A DNA stretch of 64,000 bases from contig JAGFBZ010000725.1 of NCBI GenBank assembly GCA_018398805.1, positions 620,001-684,000 of the forward strand. Direction: 5' to 3'. Shown here one piece after another: positions 18,229-31,302 of the stretch (positions are counted from its first letter, which is position 1; every line of letters begins with the position of its first letter). The translations under genes and the position numbers were made by a program. The stretch is from Hirundichthys speculiger (Eukaryota > Chordata > Actinopteri > Beloniformes > Exocoetidae). The notes beneath the pieces are model-generated. The model was given only the letters and a program-made list of their open reading frames with translations. It was not told the origin of the DNA and searched no databases.

Positions 18229-18919
18229 TAAATGTGCAAATAAAGAAACAGTTGTATAGGATCCAAATATGTTGTTCTGAATTGTAGTTCATTCTGTGTG
18301 TCTGTGGGTGTCACTGTGTTGTTACCTGAGGGTCAGGTATAAAGGTAGCTGGTTAGCTGTTATTGGTTAGCTGTTGGACCCGGAAGGGCAAAAGGTTTTT
18401 GACTGCTGTGGTGCTAACTGCCAGTGTTATGGTTGTCGGATCAGTTAATGAAATAGATAAATGTTTAAACTGCATCAGAAGAACATCGTTTCGGTAATTT
18501 TTCAATGTCCTGTGTGCTATCACCACTTTCCGCCATGATTGCGTTACAATGCCGATGTTACAAGCTACAAATTCACGGGAGACACAGTCGCGACTCGCTC
18601 ACAGACTTGAATGAAGCTGATATTATACATCCTGGTAATCGACCGCGATAATGAGATGAAGTCAAACATAAACGGTAATCATTATCGTGTAAAATTTTAC
18701 CGCGCTTTACCGTAATACCAATAACCGTACCATCTCTAATTCAGGTATATGAATAAACACTTATGGTACAAAATCTTTCGATGTAATATCTTACTTCTCA
18801 GCCTGGATTCCAGCGGCTTATAGTCCGGTGCGGCTTATATGTGACAAAATATATATTTCGTTTATATTTTAATGGGTGCAGCTTATATTTAGGTGCGCTT
18901 TATAGTCCAGAAAATACGG

Positions 18920-20734
18920 TATATTATTTAGTAAGTCAGAAGAATGTGCTCTGTTATGAGCATGACTGCTAAGTCGCTATATTTTGCTCATTTTCTAATA
19001 CTATGCTAAAAACTCATTCCTGTTTCTTTCACTGCTGTTACTCATACTTGTTCTCGTGGTTTTTACCGTGGCAGTTTTGGTAACAGGACTGAGAAAAACG
19101 TAACTATCTCCTTTCTTAGAGACCTTGTGAAAATGTAATAAAGTAGCCTGAGTGGGCAGTTTAATTAGCTAAAGGTGTCCGTTATTAGATTCAGTGTTGA
19201 ATGACACTTTTTAAATCAATCATCATTTTTAAGTGTGTCACCCAATTAGCTGCATGTATTTTTTTACACTGTTCCTGAGTCATCAGGTCATCCGGTCGTC
19301 TCTTTCTGAAGCTGCCAGTTCAGTCCATCAGTGGAAGAGAGCGTTCAGTTTTATCCAGACTCCATTAACCTGACATTCTGTAACTGTTTCCACCCGTCTG
19401 CCTCCTGTCATCTCTGAACTCTTCATGACAGAAAAAGCCTGTTTCAGAGTTCACGAGGGCCTGGTGGTCGTTCCAGAGCCTTTCCTCTAGTAAACGACTG
19501 ATGAAACTATCTCGCTGGTTTTGTGGTCGTACGTTAGGGATGAGTCGTGGAGTTTACGAGCGTCGTCCAGGAAAACCCAGGATCCCATCAGCTGATCCTG
19601 CTGACCCCTGAAATCCACACCGCTCACTTCCACACCATATGCAGCTACTCGCTGCTATTCTGAGAGCATGTAGGGGAATTATGAGATGCTCATTTCAAGC
19701 ACTCGTCTGGAGTTTCATAACATTTTGACGTTTCTTCTCTAAACAAACTCAACGGAAACAGACTTTGGACCGATTTGCACTTGAAGGTTGGAGTTTCAGT
19801 GCCCCCTGTCAGAAGTTTCAGCTGGAATTCAAAGCAGATAGTCTGGTTTTTTTTAATTAAAATAAAGTATGGAGCACAGACCCATCAATCAAACTTTATT
19901 TGTAGGACTTTTCATACAACAAAGAGCTTTACAGAATCAAAACAGCAGCAACAGACATAATTACCAAAAAAAAAAAACCCTCCCAACTTCCACCACCACA
20001 AACAATTCAAATAAACCCAGTCCCAGGTTATAAATAAACCTGTAATATTAATAATCTAAATAACAGTGGAGGAAACACTGAGGACTGACAATTAAAGAAC
20101 ATAAAAGATGGGCCATTAAATAAATAAACGAGTATGTGCTAGGATGAGGGTACTAACAAATAAATGAATAAATAATGAAAATATAAATAAAATTAAAAAT
20201 CACATTTAAAATAAATAAATAAAGTAGCTTAAAGTAGCAATGTGAAATATGCAACTGTATGAAAAAAAGAAAAAAAACATCTACTTCACTCTGATTATGT
20301 CTGTCCAGACTTCAATTTACTGCAACTGTTTACTTGTTCTACAAGGATTTCTTTGTTTCTGAAAACCAGAAACAAAATATAAGTCATGTGACCTGAGAAC
20401 TTGGCTTTTAAAGCCATGCACGCTAGATAGATAGATTCTTTGTTAATCCCGGGAGAAATTTAAATGCTATGCAGCCATACCACTTCTGACCACACAGTGG
20501 CAGCATTATCACCTCTAATTCCTTCATCGGCCTCTGGTGGAGGATGGAGGAAAGCGCATCAACGTTTCAGTTTTAAGTTTTATTGTATAAAGCACAGTCA
20601 AGCACATACATCTTTGTACAATCAAATTATTTCTTTGCTGTCCCAGAATGCCAAACAATGTCAAATATAAGTATAAAATGGATAAATAACAATATTAAAT
20701 TGTATTTCCTCTAATAAACACTCCTCCCCTAAAA
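18920..20734. other. Intergenic, mostly unique
   Basis: No gene seen. About 19882-19925 (catcaatcaaactttatttg) looks like a minus-strand LINE 3' tail. About 20435-20462 (agattctttgttaatccc, gggagaaattt) looks like a minus-strand CR1/Rex1 tail. 20080-20270 is A/T-rich with AAATAAATAAA runs. Confidence 0.5.
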
Positions 20735-20840
20735 CTGTATTTTCTGGACTATAAGTCACACCAGAGCACCAGTCGCACCTGTCAAAAAATACATTGTCAA
20801 GAAGGTAAAAAAAACATCTCCAAGTCTCATTGATCCATAA
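20735..20840 (+). mobile_element. Fragment of ttctggactataagtc TIR family
   Basis: ctgtattttctggactataa followed by gtcacaccagagcacc and agtcgcacctgtc is the terminus of a widespread fish TIR family related to the end at 14709. No second terminus found. Confidence 0.5.
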
Positions 20841-20895
20841 TAGCAGGTGATAGATGGACCGTTGATGAGCCCCTTCCAGCAGCAGCTGTTCAAGG

Positions 20896-21530
20896 ACCCA
20901 TCTGTGGACACATCCCTCCGTCTGTGGACTCGTTCCTCTGTTTGTGGACTCGTTCCTCCGTCTGTGGACTCATCCCTCCGTCTGTGGACTCGTTCCTCCA
21001 TCTGTGGACTCGTTCCACCGTCTGTGGACTCGTCCCTCCATCTGTGGACTCGTTCCTCCGTCTGTGGACTCGTACCTCTGTCTGTGGACTCATCCCTCCA
21101 TCTGTGGACTCGTTCCTCCGTCTGTGGACTCGTACCTCCGTCTGTGGACTCGTACCTCCGTCTGTGGATTCGTTCCTCTGTCTGTGGACTCGTTCCTCCG
21201 TCTGTGGACTCATCCCTCCGTCTGTGGACTCGTTCCTCCATCTGTGGACTCGTTCCACCGTCTGTGGACTCGTCCCTCCATCTGTGGACTCGTTCCTCCG
21301 TCTGTGGACTCGTACCTCTGTCTGTGGACTCATCCCTCCATCTGTGGACTCGTTCCTCCGTCTGTGGACTCGTACCTCCGTCTGTGGACTCGTACCTCCG
21401 TCTGTGGATTCGTTCCTCCGTCTGTGGACTCGTTCCTCCGTCTGTGGACTCGTTCCTCCATCTGTGGACTCGTTCCTCCGTCTGTGGACTCATCCCTCCG
21501 TCTTGGACTCGTTCCTCCATCTGTCATCAA
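20896..21530. repeat. 20-bp minisatellite with 240-bp higher-order repeat
   Basis: Unit tctgtggactcgttcctccg (20 bp), about 31 copies. Twelve consecutive units at 20961-21180/21200 recur almost exactly 240 bp later (21201-21420/21440), including the same order of variant units (catccctccg, cgttccaccg, cgtccctcca, cgtacctctg, then ggatt). All three frames on both strands stay open, giving spurious proteins of up to 314 residues. Confidence 0.96.
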
Positions 21531-21612
21531 CCTGCTCAAATGTAAACGGTTTAAACAGGAGTCTGACAGCAGCCGCAAAGAAAATGATGTTCCAAGAATT
21601 CGCCACTCATTG

Positions 21613-23990
21613 CCATCCATCCATCCATCCATTCATTAACTCCCGCTTGGTCTGGAGTCGGGTCGCGGGGGCAGCAGCTTCAGCTGAGAGGCCCAGACCT
21701 CCCTCCCCTCGGCCGCTTCCACCAGCTCCTCTGGGAGAATCCCGAGGCGTTCCCAGGCCAGCTGAGAGACATAATCTCTCCAGCGGGTCCTGGGTCTTCC
21801 CCGTGGTCTTCTCCCAGTTGGACATGCCCGAAACACCTCTCCAGGGAGGCGTCTGTGGGGCATCCTAGCCAGATGCCCGAACCACCTCAACTGGCTCTAC
21901 TCTGAGTCTCTCCCAAATGACTGAACTTCTCACCTTATCTCTAAGGGAGAGTCCAGCCACCCTGCGGAGAAAACTCATTTCCGCCGCTTGTATCCGTGAT
22001 CTCCTTCTTTCGGTCACTACCCACAGTTCATGACCATAGGTGAGGGTTGGAACAAAGATCGACCGGTAAACAGAGAGCCTTGTCTTTTGGCTCAGCTCTC
22101 TCTTCACCACAACGGACCAGTACAGAGTCACCACCACAGCAGACGCCGCACCAATCCGTCAGTCGATCTCCCGTTCCTTTCTCCCATCACTCGTGAACAA
22201 GACCCCGAGATACTTAAACTCCTCCACTTGAGGCAGAACCTCACTCCCGACCTGGAGGAGGCATTCTACCCTTTTCAGACTGAGAACCATGGTCTCAGAT
22301 TTGGAGGTGCTGATTCTCATCCCTGCCGCTTCACACTCACCTGTGAACCGGCCCCAACAGGACCACGTCATCTGCAAACAGCAGAGATGAAATCCTGACA
22401 CCACCGAACCGGAACCCTTCCGCTCCTGTGCCTAGAAATTCTGTCCATAAACGTTATAAACAGAATCTGTGACAAAGGGCAGCCCTGGCGGAGTCCAACT
22501 CTCACTGAAAACGAATCCGACTTACAACCGGCAATGCGGACCAAGCTCCCACTCCATCTGTACAGGGACTGGACAGCCCGTAATAACGGGCCCAGCACCC
22601 CATACTCCTGGAGTTCCCCCCACAGGACCCCCCGAGGGACACGTCAAATACCTTCTCCAAGTCCACAAAACACATGTGGACTGGTTGGGCAAATTCCCAT
22701 GTTCCCTCCAGGACCCTAGTGAGGGTCTAGAGCTGGTCCAGTGTTCCACGACCAGGATGGAACCCACATTGTTCCTCCTGAATCTGGGATTCGACAATCG
22801 ATCGAACTCTCTTCTCCAGCACCCCTGCATAGACCTGACCAGGGAGGCTGAGGAGTGTGATTCCCCTGTAATTAGAACACACCCTCCGGTCCCCCTTCTT
22901 AAAAAGGGGAACTACCACCCCGGTCTGCCAATCCAGAGGTACTGCCGCCGATTTCCATGCGATTTTGCAGAGACGTGTCAACCAAGACAGTCCTACAACA
23001 TCCAGAGCCTTAAGGAAATCAGGGTGGATCTCGTCCACCCCTGGAGCCCGGCCACTGTGCAGCTTCTTAACTACCTCAGCGACCTCAGCTCCAGTAATGG
23101 ACGAGTCCACCTCTAAGTCCACAGGCTCAGCATCCTCAACGGAAGACATGTTGGTGGGATTGAGAAGGTCCTCGAAGTATTCCTTCCACTGCCGAACGAC
23201 ATCTCCAGTCGAGGTCAGCAGCACCCCACCCCCACTATACACAGTGTTGGTGAAGCACTGCTTTCCCCGCCTGAGCTGTCCGACGGTTTGCCAGAATCTC
23301 CGAGGAGCCGATTGAAAGTCTTTTTCCATGGCCTCACCGAACTCCTCCCACACCCGAGTTTTCTCCTCAGAGACCACCAAAGCTGCGCCCGCTTGGCCCG
23401 CCGATACCTGTCTGCCGATTCCGGAGTCCCACAAGCTAACCAAGCCCGGTAGGACTCCTTCTTCAGTCTGATGGCCTCTCTCACCCAAGGTGTCCACCAC
23501 CGAGTTCGAGGATTGCCGCCACGACAGGCACCAACGACCTCTCGTCCACTGTGGAGTCCCAGTAGCCAGTTTCGTCAGCCGAGGGTCGGCACGCCAAGGC
23601 CCACGCTTTCGGCTGCCGCCCATAACACACTGCACCAGACTCCTGTGGCCCTCCCTGTGGGTGGTGGGCCCACGGGGAGGTGAACCCATGTAGCTCATTC
23701 GGGCTGAGCCCAGCCGGATCCCATGGGTGAAGGCCTGGCCACCAGGTGCTCCCAGATGAGCCCCTCCCCCAGGTCTGACTCCAGGGTGGGGCCCTGGTGA
23801 CCCTAACCCAGGCGAGGGACATCCAGCTCTTGATCTAACTTTTTCCATAAGAGTCTTTTGAATCGCTCTTAGTCTGGCCCGTCCCCCAGGACCAGTTTGC
23901 CTTGGGTGACCCTACCAGGGGCAAATGCCCCCGACAACACAGCTCCTGGGATCATTCGGGCACACAAACCCCTCCACCACGTTAAGGTAG
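21613..23990 (-). mobile_element. Rex3 LINE (RTE clade), 5'-truncated and decayed
   Basis: Minus-strand retrotransposon ending in the (GGAT)n tail at 21613-21633. Reverse transcriptase blocks visible in order: WQTGVVVPLFKKGDRRVCSN, NYRGITLL, EQCGFHPGRGTLDQL, GLRQGCPLSQILF, LFADDVVLLG (about 22352-22383), and C-terminal RWFGHLARMP ... GRPRTRWRDYVSQLAWERLG. The forward-strand text gtgacaaagggcagccctg and the reverse of ggcagaccggggtggtagt match the conserved Rex3 sites as I recall them. Frames are broken in several places, so inactive. Confidence 0.93.
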
Positions 23991-24019
23991 CAATTCAGGG
24001 AGGGGGGGCACTCATTACC

Positions 24020-24031
24020 ATCATTATTATA

Positions 24032-24067
<36 letters not shown>

Positions 24068-24105
24068 GTTATTATTATTAGTAGTATTATTATTATTATT
24101 ATGCT
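24020..24105. repeat. (ATT)n microsatellite
   Basis: ATT/TTA repeat between the Rex3 and L2 elements, about 28 units with a few substitutions. Confidence 0.95.
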
Positions 24106-24358
24106 TTGACCTTTGACAACGGAGTTGCTGTTGCGGCCGGACTTCCTGTTGGTGGTTTCCTGTTGGTGTTGAACACTGAATGGTTTTTGATTCCTTTAAC
24201 CTTTTTATAATTTAAATTTAAACTTGATTCAGTGATAACTCTATATTGCTGGTGTAAATGGTAATCTGAGCACTCGCACGTAGTTTCTGTTTCGCACATT
24301 TTCCCTGAGATTCTCACTGCCGTTAATTGCCGGCTCTTTAGCTTATTAGCTTCTTAGC

Positions 24359-25234
24359 ATGGCTTCTTCTCCCTCTGTTTCCCCCTCCCGCTGCTCAGTG
24401 TGTGAAATGTTCAGTTATTCCTCTGCCTCCTTTAGCGAGAGTGGTAAATGCATAAAATGTAGTTTATTCATAGCTTTGGAGGCGAGGCTTAGTGAGCTAG
24501 AGGCGGGGGTCCGCCAATTAGATCATAGTCCGTCAGAGGCGATAGGTAGCCAGGCTAACGTAGCGGCAGAGCGGCCTAGAGTAGCTGCAGCTAGCAGTCC
24601 CCCTGTAGCACCCGAGCAGCCGGCCAGTCAGGGTGGCTGGGTGACGGTTCGAAGGAGGCGTAGCCCAAAACAAAGGCACGTGGAACACCATCACTCGCTT
24701 CACATATCGAACCGTTTTTCCCCACTCAGCGACACCCCCGCTGAGAAACCCACCCTGCCGATTGGCGACTCTATAGTCCAGTATGTGGGGCCGGCAGCCA
24801 CGGCCATAGTCAGGTGTATCCCAGGAGCCAGAGCGGGCGACATCGAGGCAAATTTGAAGCTGCTGGCAAAAAGTAACCGTAAGTACAGTAAAGTTATCAT
24901 ACATGTCGACACTAATGACACCCGGCTACGCCAGTCGGAGGCCACTAAAGTTAACATTGAGTCTGTGTGTAATGTTGCAAAGAGCATGTCGGACTCCGTA
25001 GTTTTCTCTGGTCCCCTTCCTAATTTGACCAGTGATAATATGTTTAGCCGCATGTCATCGCTCCGTCGCTGGTTGTCGTGGTGGTGTCCAGCAAACAACG
25101 TGGCCTTTATTGACAATTGGCAGGATTTTTGGGGAAAGCCTGGTCTGATTAGAAGAGACAGCATTCATCCCACCCGGGATGGTGCAGCTCTTATTTCTAG
25201 GAATTTGGCCGATTTTCTTAGACGCTCCCCCTGA
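24359..25234 (+). CDS. L2 LINE ORF1: zinc-finger-like, coiled coil, SGNH esterase
   Basis: Uninterrupted 291-codon frame. An N-terminal Cys cluster ([20 protein letters not shown] then IKC, residues about 12-40) resembles a zinc-binding motif. A short coiled coil follows ([15 protein letters not shown]). The C-terminal half is an SGNH/GDSL hydrolase as in CR1/L2 ORF1 proteins: IGDSIV (catalytic Ser block), [11 protein letters not shown] (block III, usually HVGTND), and [13 protein letters not shown] (Asp/His block). The frame is intact, but the Gly to Asp change in the conserved block may impair activity. The role in the LINE is thought to be membrane or RNA association. Confidence 0.9.
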   Translation: MASSPSVSPSRCSVCEMFSYSSASFSESGKCIKCSLFIALEARLSELEAGVRQLDHSPSEAIGSQANVAAERPRVAAASSPPVAPEQPASQGGWVTVRRRRSPKQRHVEHHHSLHISNRFSPLSDTPAEKPTLPIGDSIVQYVGPAATAIVRCIPGARAGDIEANLKLLAKSNRKYSKVIIHVDTNDTRLRQSEATKVNIESVCNVAKSMSDSVVFSGPLPNLTSDNMFSRMSSLRRWLSWWCPANNVAFIDNWQDFWGKPGLIRRDSIHPTRDGAALISRNLADFLRRSP

Positions 25235-25346
25235 CAATCCAGGGTGGAGGCCAGGATGCAAAGCTGCAGTCTTACACGCTTCTCTGCTGCTTCTCGAGGA
25301 CCGTCCCCGACCACTAAAAATAAAGAAATCAACCATGTAGCTGCTA

Positions 25347-28346
25347 ATGTTAACATGGTGCCGAACAAAAACAAACATAGAATTGGTGTCCATTCCCCGT
25401 CCTCCAAAAGTCTACTTAGCGCGCTGTGATAGGGGCGTTAACCAAAATAATCTGATAAAAATAAAAACTGTCAGACACGTGGAGCCAAGAGAACTTGTAA
25501 TTAGATGTGGACTACTGAATGTGAGGTCTCTTGGCTCTAAGTCTCTGTTAATCAATGATCTTATTACTGAGACTCGTTGCGATGTCTTCTGCTTATCAGA
25601 AACATGGCTACAAGAGGGAGAGTATGTGAGCTTAAATGAGGCTACGCCACCAGGTTATATTAATTATCATATTCCCCAGAGTACGGGTCGAGGTGGAGGA
25701 GTAGCAGCTGTCTACAACTCCAGCCTGCAAGTAAAAACAAAACCCAAATGTAATTATAATACATTTGAAAGCCTCACACTTAGTCTAACTTTTCCAAATT
25801 GGAGATCAGAAAAGCCAGTCTTGTTGGTGGTAGTGGTGAACCGGCCACCTGCTGGTGCTTATCTGGAGTTTCTGTCTGAGTTCCCTGATTTTTTAACTGT
25901 TTTAGTGCTCAGCTCAGACAAAGTCATCATAGTGGGTGACTTTAACATTCATATGGATGTTGACAGTGACAGCTTTAATTAGCTTTTACATCTCTCTTAG
26001 ATTCATCGGGCATCTCACAAAAAGTGAAAGAACCGACTCACAGCTTAAATCATATCCTGGATCTGGTTCTCACCTATGGTATAGATACTCATCACTTGTT
26101 AGTGTCGCCGCTGAATTGTCTTCTCTCGGACCACTTTTTAGTTACATTCGAGTTCAGCATTTGTGGCATTAAAACAGAAAATGAAACGTGTCATTACAGC
26201 AGATGTCTTTCTGAAGATGCTGTGAATAATTTTAAGGAGGTCATTCTCTCTCATCTCCCTATGGTGGAATATGATAGAATAGCTGAGGGCAACAACCTGA
26301 ATTTTACTCCGGCAGATATTGATCACCTTGTTAACAACACTGCCGATATGTTACATTCAGCCCTGGATGCGGTCGCTCTTCTGAGGAAGAGGGTTTCTTA
26401 TCTTAGGAGCTCAGCTCCCTGGTATAATTCACATATTCGCATGCTGAAGCAGAATGCACGTAAAATGGAAAGGAGTTGGTACTCCTGTAAATCTGTGGAC
26501 TCCCATCGTGCCTGGAGAGATAGTTTTCTAGCAGAGCTAGAACATCTTATTATTCTTCGCTAATAGAAGAGAACAAACATAACCCACGTTTTCTGTTCAG
26601 CACTGTAGCCAGGCTGACAAAGAGTCACAACTCTGTTGGTCCATGCATTCCTGCTACTCTCAGTAGTGAAGACTTTATGAGCTTTTTTAGTGGGAAAATA
26701 ATCAAAATTAGAGATTAGATTGGCCAGGCCCAACTGTCGACGGCTGTGAACGTCCCTGCAGCTTTGTTGATTTCTTCCATTTCTGATTTGACTCTGGACT
26801 GTTTTTCTCCTGTGGGCCTCTCTGAGTTGACCTCAACTATCAGTAAAACTAAACTATCTACATGTCTGTTGGATCCCATCCCAACTCGGCTGCTCAAAGA
26901 TGTTATGTCCTCTATTGGTATATCAATTTTGGATCAGATTAACCTATCTTTAGAATTAGCATATGTACCACAGGTTTTTAAAGTTGCAGTCATTAAACCT
27001 TTGCTCAAGAAACCATCCCTTGACCCGGACATCTTGGCAAACTATAGACCAATATCCAACCTTCCATTTATCTCTAAAATTCTGGAAAAAATAGTTGCTA
27101 GCCAGTTAGGAGAACACCTGCATAGAAATGATCTATTTGAGGTCTTTCAGTCAGGGTTTAGAACTCATCATAGAACAGAAACTGCGCTGATTAGAGTCTC
27201 CAACGACCTCCTCATGGCCTCAGACAATGGATTAGTGTCTGTCCTTGTTCTGCTGGACCTCAGTGCTGCTTTGATACCGTTGATCATGGCCTTTTGCTGC
27301 ATAGATTAGAGCACAGTGTTGGAATTAAAGGGACAGCATTAGGCTGGTTTAAGTCATACCTATCTGACAGGTTCCAGTTCGTCCATGTTAATGACGTTTC
27401 TTCTACATGGACGAGGGCCTGCTATGGCGTCCCACAGGGTTCAGTTCTGGGACCAGTCCTTTTCACTTTATACATGTTGCCCTTGGGAAAAATTATCCAG
27501 AACCATGGCATAAACTTTCATTGCTACGCTGATGATACGCAGCGGTATTTATCTATGAAACCAGAGGAAGCAAAACCTTTGGCTAAACTTTAAGGGTGTC
27601 TTAATGACATTAAGTCCTGGTGGTCCTCTAACTTTTTGCTTCTAAACTCGGATAAAACAGAGGTTATTGTCTTTGGTCCCAAACACCTGAGGAATGGATT
27701 AACTGGGTTTATGCTGGCTTCCAGCACAGCTGTGAAAAACCTTGGAGTCATTTTTGATCAGGATATGTCATTTAAGCAGCATATTAATCAGGTTTGCAAG
27801 ACAGCCTTTTTTCATCTCTGAAATATGGCCAAGATTAGGAGCATCCTCTTCCAGGGTGATGCTGAAAAATTAATCCACGCATTTGTCAGTTCTAGACTGG
27901 ATTATTGTAATGCGTTGTTAGCAGGATGTCCGAAAAGCTCGCTGAATAGCCTTCAATTGATCCAGAACGCAGCAGCGAGGGTGCTGACAGGAATCTGTTA
28001 ACGAGATCACATCTCTCCCGTGTTAGCCTCCCTCCATTGGCTTCCCATGAAATTTCGAATTGAGTTTAAAATTCTGCTTCTCACATATAAGGCCCCTAAT
28101 GTCCTAGCTCCTCGTTATATACCAGACCTGATAGCACGTTATGCTCCTAATAGAGCTCTCCGCTCTCAGAGTGAAGGATTACTCGTCGTTCCTAGAATAT
28201 CTAAAAGTAGGTTTGGAGGACGGGCCTTCTGCTACCAGGCACCTTTATTATGGAACCAGCTACCAGTTTGGGTTCAGGAGGCTGAGACCACCTCCATCTT
28301 TAAAACTAAACTGAAAACATTTCTGTTTAGTAAAGCCTACAGTTAG
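25347..28346 (+). pseudogene. L2 LINE ORF2: AP endonuclease and reverse transcriptase, frameshifted
   Basis: The endonuclease part reads LLNVRSLGSKSLLINDLI, CDVFCLSETWLQ, and VIIVGDFNIHMD. The reverse transcriptase part reads [76 protein letters not shown], and YADDTQRYLS, with a C-terminal LASLHWLPMKFRIEFKILL. At least six frame changes or stops separate the pieces (for example near 25980, 26563-26745, 27290, 27594, 27820), so no active product. Confidence 0.93.
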
Positions 28347-28398
28347 TCTAAACTATAGTGTGTAGGGGCTAATAGTTATAGCTACAGTTAGTCTAAAC

Positions 28399-29115
28399 CA
28401 GGGATTCCCAAAGTGGGGTGCGCAAGCTGCCTCTAGGGGGTGCGCGAGATGAAAAATGTAATGGCGGTCTGATAATTTTTTTTTTTTTCACACAATAAAG
28501 ATGTGTAAATAAACATTTCCTTTGTAAAATTTTAAATCAAAAACTGTAATTTTAATGAATAAATAAATGCAGGCTATTCAAAATGCACGTCATCTTAAAG
28601 TGAAGCGTAGAAGAAGAAGTTATATTCTTCTACCACTGCATTTGCACCTAGCTTGTGGCCTCTACTTTATTCATTCTCACAAATATGCTCAATGCTGTGT
28701 TATGATGACGGGTTGTGTTAGTTCCACGGTCATTTAAACTTGCTGCAATTTTTGTTCAATGTTCAAAGTATTCTAACATTTTCCTCAACTTAATCTGCTT
28801 TCTGCCACTGAGTCTGAGCATGTCATCCATCCTCTTTGCTCTTAAAAGTGGAAGCCTGCGCATAACTTTGTTTCATTATATTGGAACTGTGTTACAGTGT
28901 TTCAGTTTAATTTAAATGCGAGAGCGCATTGTTGTGATTGTGATTATTATGTTATATGTGTGTTCTGGTCATTTTAGCATGAATAAACATGGCGACTTTA
29001 ATATGGCTATAATAAAGCTTATTGCGTTTTTTTTAAGGGGTGGGGGATCGGGGGTGCGTCAACCCGGTTGAGACATAGAAGGGGGTGCGTGGCTAAAAAA
29101 GTTTGGGAACCGCTG
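28399..29115 (+). mobile_element. hAT MITE, 8-bp TSD GTCTAAAC
   Basis: 717 bp between perfect GTCTAAAC copies (28391-28398 and 29116-29123). Ends CAGGGATTCCCAAAGTGG ... TTTGGGAACCGCTG, of the CAGxGGTTCCCAAA (Charlie-like) type. No transposase. Inserted in the L2 3' UTR, so younger than the L2. Confidence 0.93.
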
Positions 29116-29957
29116 GTCTAAACTGTGTAGGGATTAATAGTTATAACTATAGTTGTAGTAGTAGTAGTAAGACTAGAGTAAGCTCGTCTTAATCACAGCT
29201 TCGTCATAGCTATGCTGCTATAGGCCTACGCTGCAGGGGGACACCAACATGATCTGCTGAGTGGTGTCCCCACTGCTTTTCTCCTTTTTCTTCCCTTTCT
29301 TCTTCCCTTCCTCCTCCTCCAGCTCATCACCCTGTTACTGAAACTGTGCTCCATATTCTTTGCTTTCCTGTGGTTTGTTGTGCTGTTTTTGCCCCCCCCT
29401 TTTTCTTTCTGTGTATTTGCAGGCCAGAGTTTCCTGGGTTTCATGCTGACTTGCAGTTCCATCCTCTGTCCATCCCGGGGTTCTCCTCCACTTGTGTTTG
29501 GGTGCCGACTGGCGTGGTGATCGGCGACCTGGTCCTCTGGCCAGCTCATCCCAGTGCTGCTACCTCCATCTGTTTATGTTTATATGGCCATTGTATTTAG
29601 TCATTTGTGTCTCTTCTCTCTCTGTCCTCCATCCTCTCTCTGTCCTGTCTCCCCTCTTTTCTTTCTCTACCCGGCTGGCCTTCGGCAGGAAAGTCCCTCC
29701 ATATGATCCAGGTCCTGCTCAAGGTTTCTTCCTCTTAAAGTGGAGTTTTTCCTTGCCTCTGTTTGGCATAAAGGTTTTTTTTCTCCCTACGTGGGAGTTT
29801 TTTACCTGCTATTATCATTGATTGGATTTAATATTATAATCTTAGTTAATGATATTTGCTCGGGGGTCATGATCTGGGTCTCTGTAAAGCACCTAGAGAC
29901 AATTGTCATTGTAACAGACGCTATATAAACAAAATTGAATTGAATTGAATTGAATTA

Positions 29958-31302
29958 TTATACCAGCAGCTCTGGAGCCAACACAGACCTGTTTCCCCCG
30001 TGTGGTTGGAAGTGGTATTGCTACTTAGAAACGCTGTAACGCGTCATGAAAATGAAAACTGGCTGTTGTTAAACAGCTGAAAAAAATCTAAAATATCGGT
30101 GCATGAAGAAAAACACAAAAAGGAGAAATGAAAGAGGAAAACAGTTCTATCTCTGCTATTACAAAACGGTGACTAACTTTAACGCTAGTTACACAAGGCG
30201 CAGTCGAGGGTGTGGGACAGGAAACAGACGTGAGCGGCGACTGTTTCCTCTTCTGACAGGACAAAACATCTCTGCAACACCTGAAAACCAGATGAAGTTT
30301 AGAACGCAGGTTGGAAATGATTCAAACTATCGCTCTTCAGGAAACGACACAGCAGAAAAATAAAACCCTGAAAATACCAGGAAGCAGCAGTGCAGAAATA
30401 AACTGGTGGGCTGGTCCCATCTGCACCACCCAGATAACCACGGGAGCTTCTTCAGCCGCCGCCGTGACATCATGTCAACAAACCAATAATCATCCAGAAA
30501 GATGAATCATCTTCACTAAAATAGAGCATCTCAGTGAGATGATAGAGTCACGACAATTCAATAAAGATGATCAGTTAAAAAGTCAACAAAACACTCTGGA
30601 ATCAGAGGGAACGTTGGAATAAAGATGTGCTCAAAAATAGACTCACTGGTTAGACTGGGATGGGCCTGGTAACTTCACATATCTGCAGTTCCACCTTTCA
30701 ACACTTTTCTCAGACTTATAGATCTGCATAGACACAGAGATAAACAAACATGAGTGCATGGTAAAGTTAAAATAAAAAATAGGGTTTGAGCAATAGAAGG
30801 AGCAAGAAAAAACAAATTAAATGAGAAATGAACACAGTAAAAAAATAAATAACTGGAGTCAGTTTCAAAACCCATTTATTGCATACATTATTGCATAACC
30901 TTTTTAATGATATATCACATTTATTTATTTGTTTATTGAACAACAAATAAAGTTATTTATGCATGTATGCCTTAATTTCTGATTTTGACAGTTAATGTCC
31001 TCCGTAGATGGCCTGTATGCACTACTGTGGTCAAATGGTGAAGTAAAACCGAAAGAAGAAATACCTGTTTATATGCCATTTTGGATGTGAATTAAAGACT
31101 GAAGATGTTTTTTTAATGTTTGATCTTTCCAGCATTTATTGATCTGGTGTGAAATGGTACAAAAGGATCCAGTTCTTTCATACTGATCCTTGCATTTGTT
31201 AAAATACTGTAAAAGTGACGTAACATCATCAGTAAAAAGCAAGCAGAACATTTAAATGCCTGAGTTGAATCTAATGCGGAAACAAGAAAAGCTGCAGTTC
31301 CT
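29958..31302. other. Intergenic, nothing recognised
   Basis: AT-rich, no convincing coding potential, RNA gene or delimited transposon. Confidence 0.55.

Larger units (their letters stand above)
24110..29957 (+). mobile_element. L2-type LINE, near full length, interrupted by a hAT
   Basis: Contains an esterase-type ORF1 (24359-25234), a broken ORF2 with endonuclease and reverse transcriptase (25347-28346), a 3' UTR, and a tail of TTGAA repeats (29934-29957). The end, cacctagagacaattgtcat and cgctatataaacaaaattg, is typical of fish L2. A hAT (28399-29115) sits in the 3' UTR. The 5' boundary is an estimate. Confidence 0.9.

Noticed and set aside
20896..21868. Long frames of up to 314 residues on both strands
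   Set aside because: A 20-bp repeat without stop codons opens all frames. No conserved domain.
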